Source: a virus. Taken from it: a stretch of 44,483 bases of DNA. The stretch lies in the IMG/VR virus record IMGVR_UViG_3300021425_002114, positions 1 to 44,483 of that record. One strand, 5' to 3'. The translations under genes and the position numbers were made by a program. Position 1 is the first letter of the stretch; each line of letters opens with the position of its first letter. Shown piece by piece: positions 14,482 to 21,406 of the stretch. Under the pieces are notes generated by a model. The model saw nothing but the letters and a program-made list of their open reading frames with translations. It did not search any database and was not told the origin of the DNA.

Positions 14482-15150
14482 ATGAAAATCTTTCTAGACA
14501 CCGCCGACATTGATATGATTAGATCAGTATATGAAACTGGTCTCTTGAATGGCGTTACAACTAATCCAACTCTTATTCGAAAGAGTGGGCGTGATCCAAT
14601 CGAAGTTATTAAAGAAATTCATCAATCATTCCCAAGGTTGGAATCAATCTCTGCCGAGGTTGTTGCTGATACTGCGGAAGAAATGATTGATCAGGCAAAG
14701 GCATTTAATGGTATGTGGAATGTGACTATCAAAGTTCCTTGTACTGTGGAAGGACTTAAATCGTGCCTGGCACTTACGGTCGCTGATTATAAGGTCAATG
14801 TTACTTTAGTCTTCTCAGTCGCACAGGCGATCCTTGCAGAGAAGTCTGGCGCTGCATACATCTCACCTTTCGTGGGTAGATGGATGGACAACTCCGTGGA
14901 TGGACTCGGACTTATCAAAGACATACGTGAAGTGTACACTGGAGATGGTAGATTTACTACTACCCAGATTCTTGGTGCATCAATTCGTGATGTACGTCAA
15001 GTAGAACAAGCTGCCAAGTTTGGTGCAGACATTGTTACGATTCCCCCAGTAGTTTTCTGGGCAATGTATAAGAATGTCATGACCGAGAAAGGTCTAGAAC
15101 AATTCCAGAAAGACTGGGATCAAGTACAAAAACAAGAGGAAAACAAATGA
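14482..15150 (+). CDS. talC: Transaldolase TalC
   Basis: This 222-residue protein is a close match in length and motifs to the short TalC/fructose-6-phosphate aldolase-type transaldolase. It has FLDTADI at 4-10 (Asp6), GVTTNPTLI at 24-32, VTIKVPCT with the Schiff-base Lys84, AAYISPFVGR, and TQILGASIR. Cyanophages carry talC as a host-like metabolic gene. By moving sugar carbons in the pentose phosphate pathway it is thought to support NADPH and ribose supply for phage DNA while the Calvin cycle is blocked. A gnd-like gene (also pentose phosphate pathway) lies 529 bases downstream, which fits that role. Overlaps the next gene by ATGA. Confidence 0.95.
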   Translation: MKIFLDTADIDMIRSVYETGLLNGVTTNPTLIRKSGRDPIEVIKEIHQSFPRLESISAEVVADTAEEMIDQAKAFNGMWNVTIKVPCTVEGLKSCLALTVADYKVNVTLVFSVAQAILAEKSGAAYISPFVGRWMDNSVDGLGLIKDIREVYTGDGRFTTTQILGASIRDVRQVEQAAKFGADIVTIPPVVFWAMYKNVMTEKGLEQFQKDWDQVQKQEENK

Positions 15151-15308
15151 AGGAATTCACCTTTACCGAAGAACAAGTAAAGATGTTGGCTGATGCCGTT
15201 TGGATGAGACAACGTTGTTTTATCGCTGGAGATAGAAAGTTCAGAGAGTATGGTGCAATTCTTGATCAAGTTTTAGAAGACATTGAATACGTACCTAGTA
15301 GAGTATGA
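15147..15308 (+). CDS. Small hypothetical helical protein
   Basis: This 53-residue protein (MKEFTFTEEQVKMLADAVWM...) has an N-terminal TEEQVKMLADAV helix and no known motif. It is coupled by ATGA to talC upstream and to the zinc-ribbon gene downstream. Small proteins with this opening are common in cyanophages as I recall. Function unknown. Confidence 0.6.
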   Translation: MKEFTFTEEQVKMLADAVWMRQRCFIAGDRKFREYGAILDQVLEDIEYVPSRV

Positions 15309-15475
15309 TTTACCCATTAACACTCAGAGAATGTCCACATTGTCATAAGAGTTTGGTTGACGCTGAAATCAGTGAACCAATCAAACAATTTTGTGAGTCT
15401 GGTGCATTCCATTCAAGTTTACTTTTTGGTGATGAGGGATGGATATGTCCTCATTGTGGAGGAGTAGTGGAGTGA
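15305..15475 (+). CDS. Small zinc-ribbon protein
   Basis: This 56-residue protein has two zinc knuckles, CPHCHK near residue 10 and CPHCGG near residue 48, with a helical spacer. It is a typical two-knuckle zinc ribbon and probably binds nucleic acid or protein. ATGA coupling on both sides puts it in the talC operon. Confidence 0.7.
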   Translation: MIYPLTLRECPHCHKSLVDAEISEPIKQFCESGAFHSSLLFGDEGWICPHCGGVVE

Positions 15476-15678
15476 AAAAAGAAGACATGTGTTGGCATTT
15501 TGTAATGTCATCACTTGCAAGAATATATGGAATTGATGTTGTTCATAACAATGTAAAATTTCATGAGTTCGCATTAGAATGGTGTGATGATCATGGATAT
15601 ACTTGCAATGTCCATCTTGATGATCTTAAAAAAGTTGATAGTTACTTTAGATCTCAATATCAGTCTTGGGAGGAATAG
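15472..15678 (+). CDS. Small hypothetical protein with GTG start
   Basis: This protein has 68 residues from GTG at 15472 (MKKEDMCWHFVMSSLARIYG...). The GTG is preferred over the ATG at 15439 because a GGAGGAG ribosome site ends about seven bases before it and because it keeps the AGTGA overlap pattern of the operon. Cys/His residues are present but form no clear metal motif. It ends directly before the gnd-like gene. Confidence 0.6.
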   Translation: MKKEDMCWHFVMSSLARIYGIDVVHNNVKFHEFALEWCDDHGYTCNVHLDDLKKVDSYFRSQYQSWEE

Positions 15679-16203
15679 ATGAAAATAGGACTTATTGGAC
15701 TGGGACAAATAGGTGAAGGAATTTCTCGTTTATTAATCAAAAATGGCCATGAAATATGGGGTTATGGGAAAGATGTTAAAAAAGCAGATGAGCAATTTGA
15801 AAAGGGTTATATCAGTGGATATACCACTTCTCTGGAAAGCCTTTCTCAAATGATACATAGTCATAAGAATATTTCTGATAAGAAACCAGGAATTTTTATG
15901 ATTGCAGTTCCACAAGAAAACGTAGAGGATATACTCAATGAGTTACTACGATTATGTCGTGAAGGCGATATTGTTATTAATTATGGCAATAGCAGTATTG
16001 CGGACAGTTGGAAAAGAGAAGAGTACTGTTCAAAATTGGGCATCGCATATCTTGATTGTGATGTTAATCGTGATGTTTGTAGTATGGACAGTGGATACAA
16101 CCTTATGGTTAGGGGCGGAGATACTACGATCGCCACTTGTAAAAGCATTTTTAATTCCCTCGGAAAGTGGGATTACTCCACCAGATATTCATCTGTAATC
16201 TAA
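15679..16203 (+). CDS. gnd: Truncated 6-phosphogluconate dehydrogenase (NAD(P)-binding domain only)
   Basis: This 174-residue protein begins with a Rossmann motif GLIGLGQIG and follows the NAD(P)-binding domain of 6-phosphogluconate dehydrogenase: FMIAVPQENV, then GDIVINYGNSS (normally DGGNS), then DVNRDVCSMDSGYNLMVRGG (normally SGGVxGxxxGxCLMxGG). The protein stops there. The C-terminal helical domain with the catalytic Lys is absent, and the next gene starts on the stop codon. Full-length Gnd is about 300-480 residues. It may have lost activity or may act as a nucleotide-binding regulator. The region is not degraded by frameshifts, so it is called a CDS. Pairing with talC fits the cyanophage pentose phosphate theme. 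Confidence 0.7.
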   Translation: MKIGLIGLGQIGEGISRLLIKNGHEIWGYGKDVKKADEQFEKGYISGYTTSLESLSQMIHSHKNISDKKPGIFMIAVPQENVEDILNELLRLCREGDIVINYGNSSIADSWKREEYCSKLGIAYLDCDVNRDVCSMDSGYNLMVRGGDTTIATCKSIFNSLGKWDYSTRYSSVI

Positions 16204-16346
16204 TGGAACATCTACTTGGAAAGGCTCTGACTATTATTGCAATACCTTTTGTTTTAACTACAATTTTTGTTGCTACTAGAAAAGGTGGATATTACGATAC
16301 CGATAAATATGATGGCGATGGTACAGCCCATAAAGTTTTGAAATGA
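16203..16346 (+). CDS. Small membrane protein
   Basis: This 47-residue protein has one hydrophobic segment (LTIIAIPFVLTTIFVA) followed by a polar tail rich in Gly/Tyr/Asp. It overlaps the gnd-like stop by one base (TAATG) and the next radical SAM gene by ATGA. Function unknown. Confidence 0.6.
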   Translation: MEHLLGKALTIIAIPFVLTTIFVATRKGGYYDTDKYDGDGTAHKVLK

Positions 16347-17542
16347 ATGATACTCTTTGTGTAGCTCCTTGGACTCACGTTAATATCCATCCAAATGGTA
16401 TTATTACTCCATGTTGTTGGATTTCTGATCCCAAATATAGTTATGGTTCTATTCTTGATAATGATTTAGAACAAATTTGGAATTCGGATCAAATTAAAAA
16501 CATGAGATTGGACATGTTAAATGGTGTAAAAAGACCAGAGTGTTCCGAGTGTTATGCATGTGAAAAAACGGGTCATGAATCTTTAAGACAATATTTAAAT
16601 AAAGAGTTTTCCAATCATTTAGAGTTAGTCGATCAAACTAAATCTGATGGCACATTTGAAAAATTTAACATAGTTTATTGGGATTTTAGATTAAGTAATG
16701 TTTGCAACTTTAAATGTAGAACTTGTTACGAAGGTTGTAGTAGTTCATGGGCTAAAGAAAAGGGGAAAATTCCATTCCTAATAAGCCAAGAAGAAGATGA
16801 ATCTGTATGGAAAAAAATTGAAAAGTTATTTCCTATCGTTGAAAAAATATATTTTGCTGGGGGTGAACCATTAATAATGGATACTCACTATAAAATATTG
16901 GATGAGTTGATAGAGAGAGAAAAATTTGAAACAAAATTAATTTATAGTACAAACTTTAGTGTGTTGGACTATAAAAACAAAAATGTATTAGACTATTGGG
17001 AAAAGTTTTCTAATTTACTTTTGTCCATTAGTGTAGACGGGCTTTATGAACGTGGTGAATTGATAAGAAAAGGTTTTAATTGGAATAAATTTGTCTCCAA
17101 TGTAGGTGATTTTCAAGAAAAATTTCCACACCGCAAAGATCAACTTGTCATAACATGTACAGTGGGGTTATTAAATTGCTTTGAAGTTATTGATGTACAT
17201 AAAACTCTATATGAAACTGGTATAATTCAAACCCTTGAGAATTTTGAACTTAATTTCGTTCAGTCTCCCTCATATTTTTCTGTAGAGTGTTTACCTTTAG
17301 ATGAAAAGAGAAAACTTCTTAGTAAAATTTCAGACCATATTTTAAATTATTTAAAACCAAGGGGTGCAGACATTTCTGATTTTGTTTCATATGCTAAACG
17401 ATTAGTGGTAATGGAATCAAAAACAGATGAACTTGGAGACTTTGTAAAAGAAATTCAAAGAGTGGATGAGGTCAGAAATGAAAATACTAGAGAACTATTC
17501 CCAGAATTTGAAGAGTCTATATGGAGTGTGTATTTAAAATGA
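16343..17542 (+). CDS. Radical SAM protein with N-terminal twitch-like domain (copy 2)
   Basis: This 399-residue protein has the same layout as the protein at 7939. An N-terminal cysteine segment (APWTHVNIHPNG, PCCW at 23-26, IWNSDQI, CSECYAC at 67-73) is followed by the radical SAM motif CNFKCRTC (121-128) and FAGGEPLIMD. It binds a [4Fe-4S] cluster and S-adenosylmethionine and probably an auxiliary cluster. The two copies are clearly related but diverged, so they are likely to act on different substrates. The gene follows the small membrane gene by ATGA and is followed the same way by a coiled-coil gene. No substrate can be assigned. Confidence 0.85.
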   Translation: MNDTLCVAPWTHVNIHPNGIITPCCWISDPKYSYGSILDNDLEQIWNSDQIKNMRLDMLNGVKRPECSECYACEKTGHESLRQYLNKEFSNHLELVDQTKSDGTFEKFNIVYWDFRLSNVCNFKCRTCYEGCSSSWAKEKGKIPFLISQEEDESVWKKIEKLFPIVEKIYFAGGEPLIMDTHYKILDELIEREKFETKLIYSTNFSVLDYKNKNVLDYWEKFSNLLLSISVDGLYERGELIRKGFNWNKFVSNVGDFQEKFPHRKDQLVITCTVGLLNCFEVIDVHKTLYETGIIQTLENFELNFVQSPSYFSVECLPLDEKRKLLSKISDHILNYLKPRGADISDFVSYAKRLVVMESKTDELGDFVKEIQRVDEVRNENTRELFPEFEESIWSVYLK

Positions 17543-17706
17543 AACTAGAATATCGTATTAAAGAACTAGAAAACGAGAATCGCTGGTTAAAGGAAGAGAT
17601 TAGGAGACTGAGACATCAATTATCTCAGAAAGAGGAAAGAGAATGGGCACATCCAGAATCATGTTTGCATAACTGTAACCCCTGGGAAACATGGAAGTCC
17701 AAATAG
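17539..17706 (+). CDS. Small coiled-coil protein
   Basis: This protein has 55 residues from the ATG at 17539 (ATGA overlap); an in-frame ATG lies 18 bases upstream. The first 40 residues form a heptad-rich coiled coil (KELENENRWLKEEIRRLRHQ), followed by a Cys/His/Trp tail (HPESCLHNCNPWETW) that could bind metal. The next tiny gene begins inside its 3' end. Confidence 0.6.
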   Translation: MKLEYRIKELENENRWLKEEIRRLRHQLSQKEEREWAHPESCLHNCNPWETWKSK

Positions 17707-17774
17707 GTATACTTATTTTCATGTGTAGTTTTGGCTTATTTTTATTTGTAGTTTCTATTTTATCGGATCAATGA
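17691..17774 (+). CDS. Tiny membrane peptide
   Basis: This 27-residue peptide consists of one transmembrane helix (IGILIFMCSFGLFLFVVSIL). It starts 16 bases before the end of the coiled-coil gene and overlaps the next gene by ATGA. The tight packing supports it, but it is short. Confidence 0.45.
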   Translation: MEVQIGILIFMCSFGLFLFVVSILSDQ

Positions 17775-17932
17775 TGCATCAACTGGGACATTTTGCTCGA
17801 ATTGTTATGGAGAATCCTATTGCTCTTGGGGTAATGGGATTCTCCCTGGTCTTTTTTCCTATCTTAGGTATGTGGGCAGTTCATAAATATCGGTGGGAAC
17901 ATTGGGAACCATTTACTAAATCAAAGCATTAA
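17771..17932 (+). CDS. Small membrane protein
   Basis: This 53-residue protein has one hydrophobic segment (IALGVMGFSLVFFPILGMWA) followed by an aromatic, basic tail (HKYRWEHWEPF). It is ATGA-coupled to the preceding peptide and may be co-translated with it. Function unknown. Confidence 0.6.
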   Translation: MMHQLGHFARIVMENPIALGVMGFSLVFFPILGMWAVHKYRWEHWEPFTKSKH

Positions 17933-17943
17933 AATTATAATTT

Positions 17944-18666
17944 ATGCAAGAAGATATTAATATATACAATCAAGATGATTTTGAAGAAAAAAGTAAAACA
18001 AAATCATGGTATAAAACATTAATTGAAAAGTATGATGTGGTCTCATTTGAACCTGAACTCGATACCTCCATGGAGAATCCTCTAGATACACCAAGAGGAG
18101 TATTAACCTCCTCTGTCTTTGATGCTTCTATTTTATATTATTTGGAGTATTTGGTTGAATTGAATCCTAATAAAATTTATGATATTGGATGTGGGTGTAA
18201 TGCGTTCAAACAGTGTTTTCCAAATATAATAGGAATAGATGTTCCCGACTCCAAACTGGATAAAAGTAGTAATGCAGATATGTATATTAACCTTGGTGAT
18301 AAATTTTATAAAGACTATTTTGAAAAAATGGAGTCTGCGTATGCAATAAATTCATTACATTTTTGTCCGTTGTCAAAAATTAGAGATAGAGTGATTCAAT
18401 TTTCATCACTCATCTCTAAAGGTGGTAGGGGATTTGTTACTTTTAATGTAAAACGAATGGTCGAATATCAGTATAATACGGATTCTACTCAACTCATTTC
18501 AAAAGAGGCTAAAAAAAAGATAGAACTTTATGTGAGAAAACAGTTATATAATTTGCCATTTACAATAGAAGTATTCGAAGTTACAATCCATTCTAATACT
18601 TCTTCACCTTTGGAAATAGATTATCCATTAAATGGAAATGTAAAACTTGTATTTACAAAAAGTTGA
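17944..18666 (+). CDS. Class I SAM-dependent methyltransferase-like protein
   Basis: This 240-residue protein has motif I as KIYDIGCGCN (about residues 77-86), then a strand with an acidic residue (IIGIDVPDS) and a post-motif loop around AINSLHFCPLS. That is a Rossmann methyltransferase layout with an unusual Cys-rich motif I (GCGCN). The substrate is unknown. The stop codon TGA overlaps the -35 box of the promoter for tRNA-Pro. It stands apart from the overlapping small-gene chain by 11 bases. Confidence 0.65.
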   Translation: MQEDINIYNQDDFEEKSKTKSWYKTLIEKYDVVSFEPELDTSMENPLDTPRGVLTSSVFDASILYYLEYLVELNPNKIYDIGCGCNAFKQCFPNIIGIDVPDSKLDKSSNADMYINLGDKFYKDYFEKMESAYAINSLHFCPLSKIRDRVIQFSSLISKGGRGFVTFNVKRMVEYQYNTDSTQLISKEAKKKIELYVRKQLYNLPFTIEVFEVTIHSNTSSPLEIDYPLNGNVKLVFTKS

Positions 18667-18691
18667 CAGAAAAAAATTAATATAGTACTAT
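18663..18691 (+). promoter_or_regulatory. Sigma70-type promoter for tRNA-Pro
   Basis: TTGACA, a 17-base spacer, and TACTAT (18686-18691). The -35 box contains the TGA stop of the methyltransferase gene. tRNA-Pro starts 11 bases downstream of the -10 box. Confidence 0.6.
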
Positions 18692-18702
18692 ATAAAAGTA
18701 TT

Positions 18703-18776
18703 CGGGGCGTAGCTCAGCTTGGTAGAGCGCTGCTTTTGGGAAGCAGAAGTCGTAGGTTCGAATCCTGTCGCCCCGA
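18703..18776 (+). tRNA. tRNA-Pro (TGG)
   Basis: Acceptor CGGGGCG pairs with CGCCCCG. The anticodon stem is CTGCT/AGCAG with loop TTTGGGA. The T-arm contains GGTTCGAATCC. Confidence 0.93.
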
Positions 18777-18778
18777 CT

Positions 18779-18786
18779 TATAAATA
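18779..18786 (+). promoter_or_regulatory. Perfect T4-type late promoter box
   Basis: TATAAATA matches the T4 late consensus exactly. It starts two bases after tRNA-Pro and ten bases before the ATG of the antitoxin-like gene. Confidence 0.6.
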
Positions 18787-18795
18787 TCCTCAACT

Positions 18796-18972
18796 ATGGA
18801 CTTTTATTCTGTGGAATACTGGCAAGAAAACTGGGATGTTCTCTTGGAAAGAGTTGAGAACGGAGAACATATAGGCATAGAAAATAAAGAAACTGGCGAA
18901 AGAGCAGTAATGATTCCTGCGGATGATGAACTCATACGCATGTATACAGAACAGAATAACGAAGCTTCTTAA
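18796..18972 (+). CDS. Phd/YefM-like antitoxin-type protein
   Basis: This 58-residue protein has the compact N-terminal fold of Phd/YefM antitoxins: YSVEYWQENWDVLLERVENG, a helix pair with a conserved Glu-Asn-Gly turn, then a strand-turn-strand (IGIENKETGERAVMIP) and a short C-terminal helix. Phd proteins bind operator DNA as dimers and neutralise a toxin through a C-terminal extension. Here that extension is very short and no toxin-like partner lies beside it; the next gene, overlapping by one base, is a fucosyltransferase-like protein. It may be a solitary antitoxin that protects against a host toxin, or a small DNA-binding regulator. Confidence 0.55.
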   Translation: MDFYSVEYWQENWDVLLERVENGEHIGIENKETGERAVMIPADDELIRMYTEQNNEAS

Positions 18973-20105
18973 TGAGGAAGTACGTTTCTTTTGCACCGAC
19001 AGATGCAGGATTCGTTAATGTATTAATGAATCTTGAAGTTGCTCTGTCTATCAGTGAAATTACAAATAGAACTTTAATATTGCCTCCAGACTTTTGGTTT
19101 TTTTATGCCTCGAAAAAATTTAATAAAGAAAACTTTATAGATATTTTTAATTATATTAACAAAGATTATCTTTATTCTAATTTTAATTGTATCGATTTGT
19201 ATGATGTGCCTGAACTGGATGGATTATTCTCTAAGATAGAACAGAAAGAAACTGACTGTCCCATTAGAGGTAAGAGACCTTATTCATATACTGGTAATAT
19301 TCAAAAGTATATTTCAAATATAAAAAATATTGACATGGGTAAAGATGTTGTTGTATCTGGATCTCCATATGTCTTTTATTCTGGAACTATAGAAGATTAT
19401 TCTGATTTTAGTAAATTTTCTGGCAAAAGGACTAAATTCTCTTTAGATTTTGAAGAACAGTTTCTTCACTTTGAAAGAAATCTATATGGTCTTTACTGGT
19501 ATAGTGTTTATCCTGGAGGTCCATTAAAGAGGAATGAATTGAAAAAGAAAGTAAATTCTTCTTTGATGTACAAAGATAAATTTGCTGAAATGTCTGAGAA
19601 AGTGTATAATACTATCGGTCCATATAATTCAATACATGTTCGTAGAAATGATTTTCTAGAAGATAGATCAGAATACATATCAGATACTTCTCAATCTTCA
19701 AAACTTTCTGCGATAATTAAATATCTTTTTAAAGATGATAAACCCGTATACATATCAACAGATGAAAAGGACTTAACCTTTTTTGATGATTTGAGTAAGT
19801 ATAAAAATTTATATTTTCTCAAAGATTTTTATACTGATATTGATGACAAACTTTCGGAATCAATATTAGAACAATTAATCTGTGTAAATTCTGATTTGTT
19901 TTATGGGACTTATATGTCAACATATTCAAAAAGAATTAATATATTAAGAGGTTATCAAAATAAACAAACCTCAGATGGCATGGGTATTAATAATCTATAT
20001 CATCCATTATGTGATTATACAGATCCCTTGCCTTGGACCAAATACAACGTATACTGGAACTGGGAATCATCATCCCATCCACAATGGTTAAACGAGCTGG
20101 TTTAG
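18972..20105 (+). CDS. O-fucosyltransferase-like glycosyltransferase (paralogue 3)
   Basis: This 377-residue protein has a fucosyltransferase-type N terminus (APTDAGFVNVLMNLEVALSI, comparable to the GGLGNQL helix in the family) and SIHVRRNDF at about 220-228, the GDP-fucose-binding HxRR(G/N)D motif. A later segment with PVYISTDEKDLTFFDDLSKY, the second Rossmann half, is like O-fucosyltransferases. It is more distant from the 11035/12123 pair. The stop overlaps the Phd-like gene start upstream (TAATG), and the last ten bases are also the 5' end of a tRNA. Confidence 0.65.
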   Translation: MRKYVSFAPTDAGFVNVLMNLEVALSISEITNRTLILPPDFWFFYASKKFNKENFIDIFNYINKDYLYSNFNCIDLYDVPELDGLFSKIEQKETDCPIRGKRPYSYTGNIQKYISNIKNIDMGKDVVVSGSPYVFYSGTIEDYSDFSKFSGKRTKFSLDFEEQFLHFERNLYGLYWYSVYPGGPLKRNELKKKVNSSLMYKDKFAEMSEKVYNTIGPYNSIHVRRNDFLEDRSEYISDTSQSSKLSAIIKYLFKDDKPVYISTDEKDLTFFDDLSKYKNLYFLKDFYTDIDDKLSESILEQLICVNSDLFYGTYMSTYSKRINILRGYQNKQTSDGMGINNLYHPLCDYTDPLPWTKYNVYWNWESSSHPQWLNELV

Positions 20106-20168
20106 CTCTCTGGTGAAAGCACCCGACTCATAATCGGAGATAGGCGAGTTCGATCCTCGCAACCAGCA
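20096..20168 (+). tRNA. tRNA with CAT anticodon (Met, or Ile2 after modification)
   Basis: Acceptor GCTGGTT pairs with AACCAGC. The anticodon loop is CTCATAA and the T-arm is GCGAG-TTCGATC-CTCGC. The first ten bases overlap the end of the preceding CDS, including its TAG stop. Elongator Met and lysidine-type Ile cannot be told apart by eye. Confidence 0.88.
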
Positions 20169-20170
20169 TA

Positions 20171-20190
20171 GGACAGAAACTACTCTGTCC
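20171..20190 (+). other. Hairpin after the tRNA
   Basis: GGACAGA/TCTGTCC forms a perfect 7-bp stem with an AACTAC loop two bases after the tRNA. No T-run follows, so it is more likely a tRNA 3'-processing or RNA-stability element than a strong terminator. Confidence 0.5.
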
Positions 20191-20193
20191 ATA

Positions 20194-20222
20194 TTGACGA
20201 AATACCGTCATCACCCTATAAT
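20194..20222 (+). promoter_or_regulatory. Strong sigma70-type promoter
   Basis: TTGACG, a 17-base spacer, and TATAAT (20217-20222). One base differs from full consensus. It lies 24 bases before the small gene at 20246. Confidence 0.7.
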
Positions 20223-20245
20223 TACTAGGTAATCAACACACGACA

Positions 20246-20461
20246 ATGGCACTGACCGCAAAATTCAAGAAAGACATCCAAACCCTTCGTGGTGCTGCAA
20301 ATGGTGAATTTTTCCTTGATGTAAAGAATCCGAAACTTTTCAAAAAGGTTCGTCGTTATTATGAAAACGAAGGTGTAGTATTCTCTGGTGATCCTTTGGA
20401 TGACTATGAAATGCTCATGGAATATGTTTATAATGATCTCCAATCTATTGAGGTCGCTTGA
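20246..20461 (+). CDS. Small cyanophage hypothetical protein
   Basis: This 71-residue protein (MALTAKFKKDIQTLRGAANG...) has a mixed helix/strand composition and an acidic C terminus (DPLDDYEMLMEYVYNDL). I recall similar proteins as frequent, unannotated cyanophage early genes. A near-perfect sigma70 promoter lies directly upstream, so early expression is likely. It overlaps the next gene by one base (TGATG). Confidence 0.65.
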   Translation: MALTAKFKKDIQTLRGAANGEFFLDVKNPKLFKKVRRYYENEGVVFSGDPLDDYEMLMEYVYNDLQSIEVA

Positions 20462-20682
20462 TGAAAATTCTTCTCGAACGTTTTCCTTATCGTTATGTTG
20501 AGTGTGGAACTCTAGATAATGGATTCCCTGACTATCGAATTCAAAAAGCCGATAGTTGGACTAAACGTTATAGTGATATGTATCTTTGTGATAATGGTAT
20601 GCAACTGCAAACCGCAATGGAAGACTTTGAATACACTAAATGGTTAGATCCTGAAGGTGTTCCTTGTTATGTCAGAGACTGA
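20461..20682 (+). CDS. Small hypothetical protein
   Basis: This protein has 73 residues from the ATG at 20461 (TGATG overlap); an in-frame TTG precedes it. It is rich in Tyr/Asp with strand-like stretches (YRYVECGTLDNGFPDYRI) and no known motif. Its 3' end overlaps the oxygenase gene by 14 bases, so the three genes from 20246 form one unit. Confidence 0.6.
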   Translation: MKILLERFPYRYVECGTLDNGFPDYRIQKADSWTKRYSDMYLCDNGMQLQTAMEDFEYTKWLDPEGVPCYVRD

Positions 20683-21193
20683 TAATTACATTTATGTAAA
20701 AGAAAAATCCCTGACTAAAGATCAATGTGATTCTGTAATTGAATACATTAACAGTTCCCGTACATCTTTTGCTAATTTTTATTTCGGACATTTCCCTTGT
20801 GTGAGTACAACACCACATCAATTTCTAATAGATATTGTCCAAGAAAATGTCAATCGGTATGTCGAGGAACATAAGTTTCTTAAAACATTATGTTCTCCCT
20901 GGGGAATTTTTGAACATTATAATTTACAGAAGTATTTGCCTGGTCAAGCTTACCACCCAGAACACATGGAACATGGTAAAGACGAAGATAGTAAAAGACT
21001 TCTTGCTTGGATGATTTATTTGAATGATGTTAAAGATGGTGGGGAAACTTACTGGCCTCAACAAAACTTCAAAAAATCTGCAAGAGTAGGCGATCTTTGT
21101 ATTTGGCCAGCCGGATGGACTCATAGTCATTATGGAATAGTTTCTAAAACTGAATATAAGTACATTGTCACTGGATGGTGTGCATTTTTATAG
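20669..21193 (+). CDS. 2OG-Fe(II) oxygenase, prolyl 4-hydroxylase type
   Basis: This protein has 174 residues from the ATG at 20669. The core follows prolyl 4-hydroxylase-like phage oxygenases: a YHPEHMEHG segment (His96 and Glu98 or nearby as iron ligands), LAWMIYLNDVKDGGETYWPQ, GDLCIWPAGWTHSHYGIVS (distal His152 or 154), and EYKYIVTGW with Lys164 as the likely 2-oxoglutarate-binding residue. The usual HxD is HxE here, an accepted variant in this superfamily. Such genes are common in cyanophages. The substrate could be a protein or a nucleotide and is unknown. It ends 21 bases before the structured RNA region. Confidence 0.8.
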   Translation: MSETDNYIYVKEKSLTKDQCDSVIEYINSSRTSFANFYFGHFPCVSTTPHQFLIDIVQENVNRYVEEHKFLKTLCSPWGIFEHYNLQKYLPGQAYHPEHMEHGKDEDSKRLLAWMIYLNDVKDGGETYWPQQNFKKSARVGDLCIWPAGWTHSHYGIVSKTEYKYIVTGWCAFL

Positions 21194-21213
21194 TCCCGGA
21201 GTGACTATAAACC

Positions 21214-21284
21214 TGCCCTGGTCGGGATGGTCAACAGACCCTCGCGTTTCCTAGTTCGTAAAACTAGGTGGTGGAGTCATCCCC
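21214..21284 (+). ncRNA. Structured RNA, copy 1 of tandem pair (candidate wcaG motif)
   Basis: This GC-rich, gene-free segment begins TGCCCTGGT-CGGGATGG. Elements in order are hairpin GGTC-AACA-GACC (21229-21240), a CGTTT linker, hairpin CCTAGTT/AACTAGG (21250-21268), and GGTGGAG. A long-range pairing of GGGAT (21224-21228) with ATCCC (21279-21283) closes the unit. The same order recurs in copy 2 with changed but still paired stems. It lies upstream of a GDP-sugar epimerase. The wcaG RNA motif is known from cyanophages upstream of such genes and of hli genes, so it is the likeliest identity, but I cannot check it against the covariance model. Confidence 0.6.
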
Positions 21285-21314
21285 AATATGCCCGTCGCGG
21301 ACAGACGTTAATTG

Positions 21315-21394
21315 TGCCCTGGTGCGGATGGGGTTAACCCCGCCGAGTTTCTTGTTTTCTCGTACTCAAAACAAGTGGCGAGCCTGCAATACCC
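21315..21394 (+). ncRNA. Structured RNA, copy 2 of tandem pair (candidate wcaG motif)
   Basis: TGCCCTGGT-GCGGATGG repeats the start of copy 1. It is followed by hairpin GGGG-TTAA-CCCC (21330-21341), a CGAGTTT linker, hairpin CTTGTTTT/AAAACAAG (21351-21375), and TGGCGAG. Both hairpins keep pairing while their sequences differ from copy 1, which is what conserved RNA structure predicts. The intercopy stretch (21285-21314) can itself form CGTC/GACG. A terminator hairpin follows 13 bases later and the GDP-mannose epimerase gene 84 bases later. Confidence 0.6.
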
Positions 21395-21406
21395 AAATAT
21401 ATTATT

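Noticed and set aside
15938-16198. 86-codon plus-strand ORF with hydrophobic stretches
   Set aside because: It lies wholly inside the Gnd-like gene in another frame; the gnd frame has strong family motifs.
20171-20190. Hairpin after the CAT tRNA as a Rho-independent terminator
   Set aside because: No T-run follows the stem; it is reported only as a hairpin.
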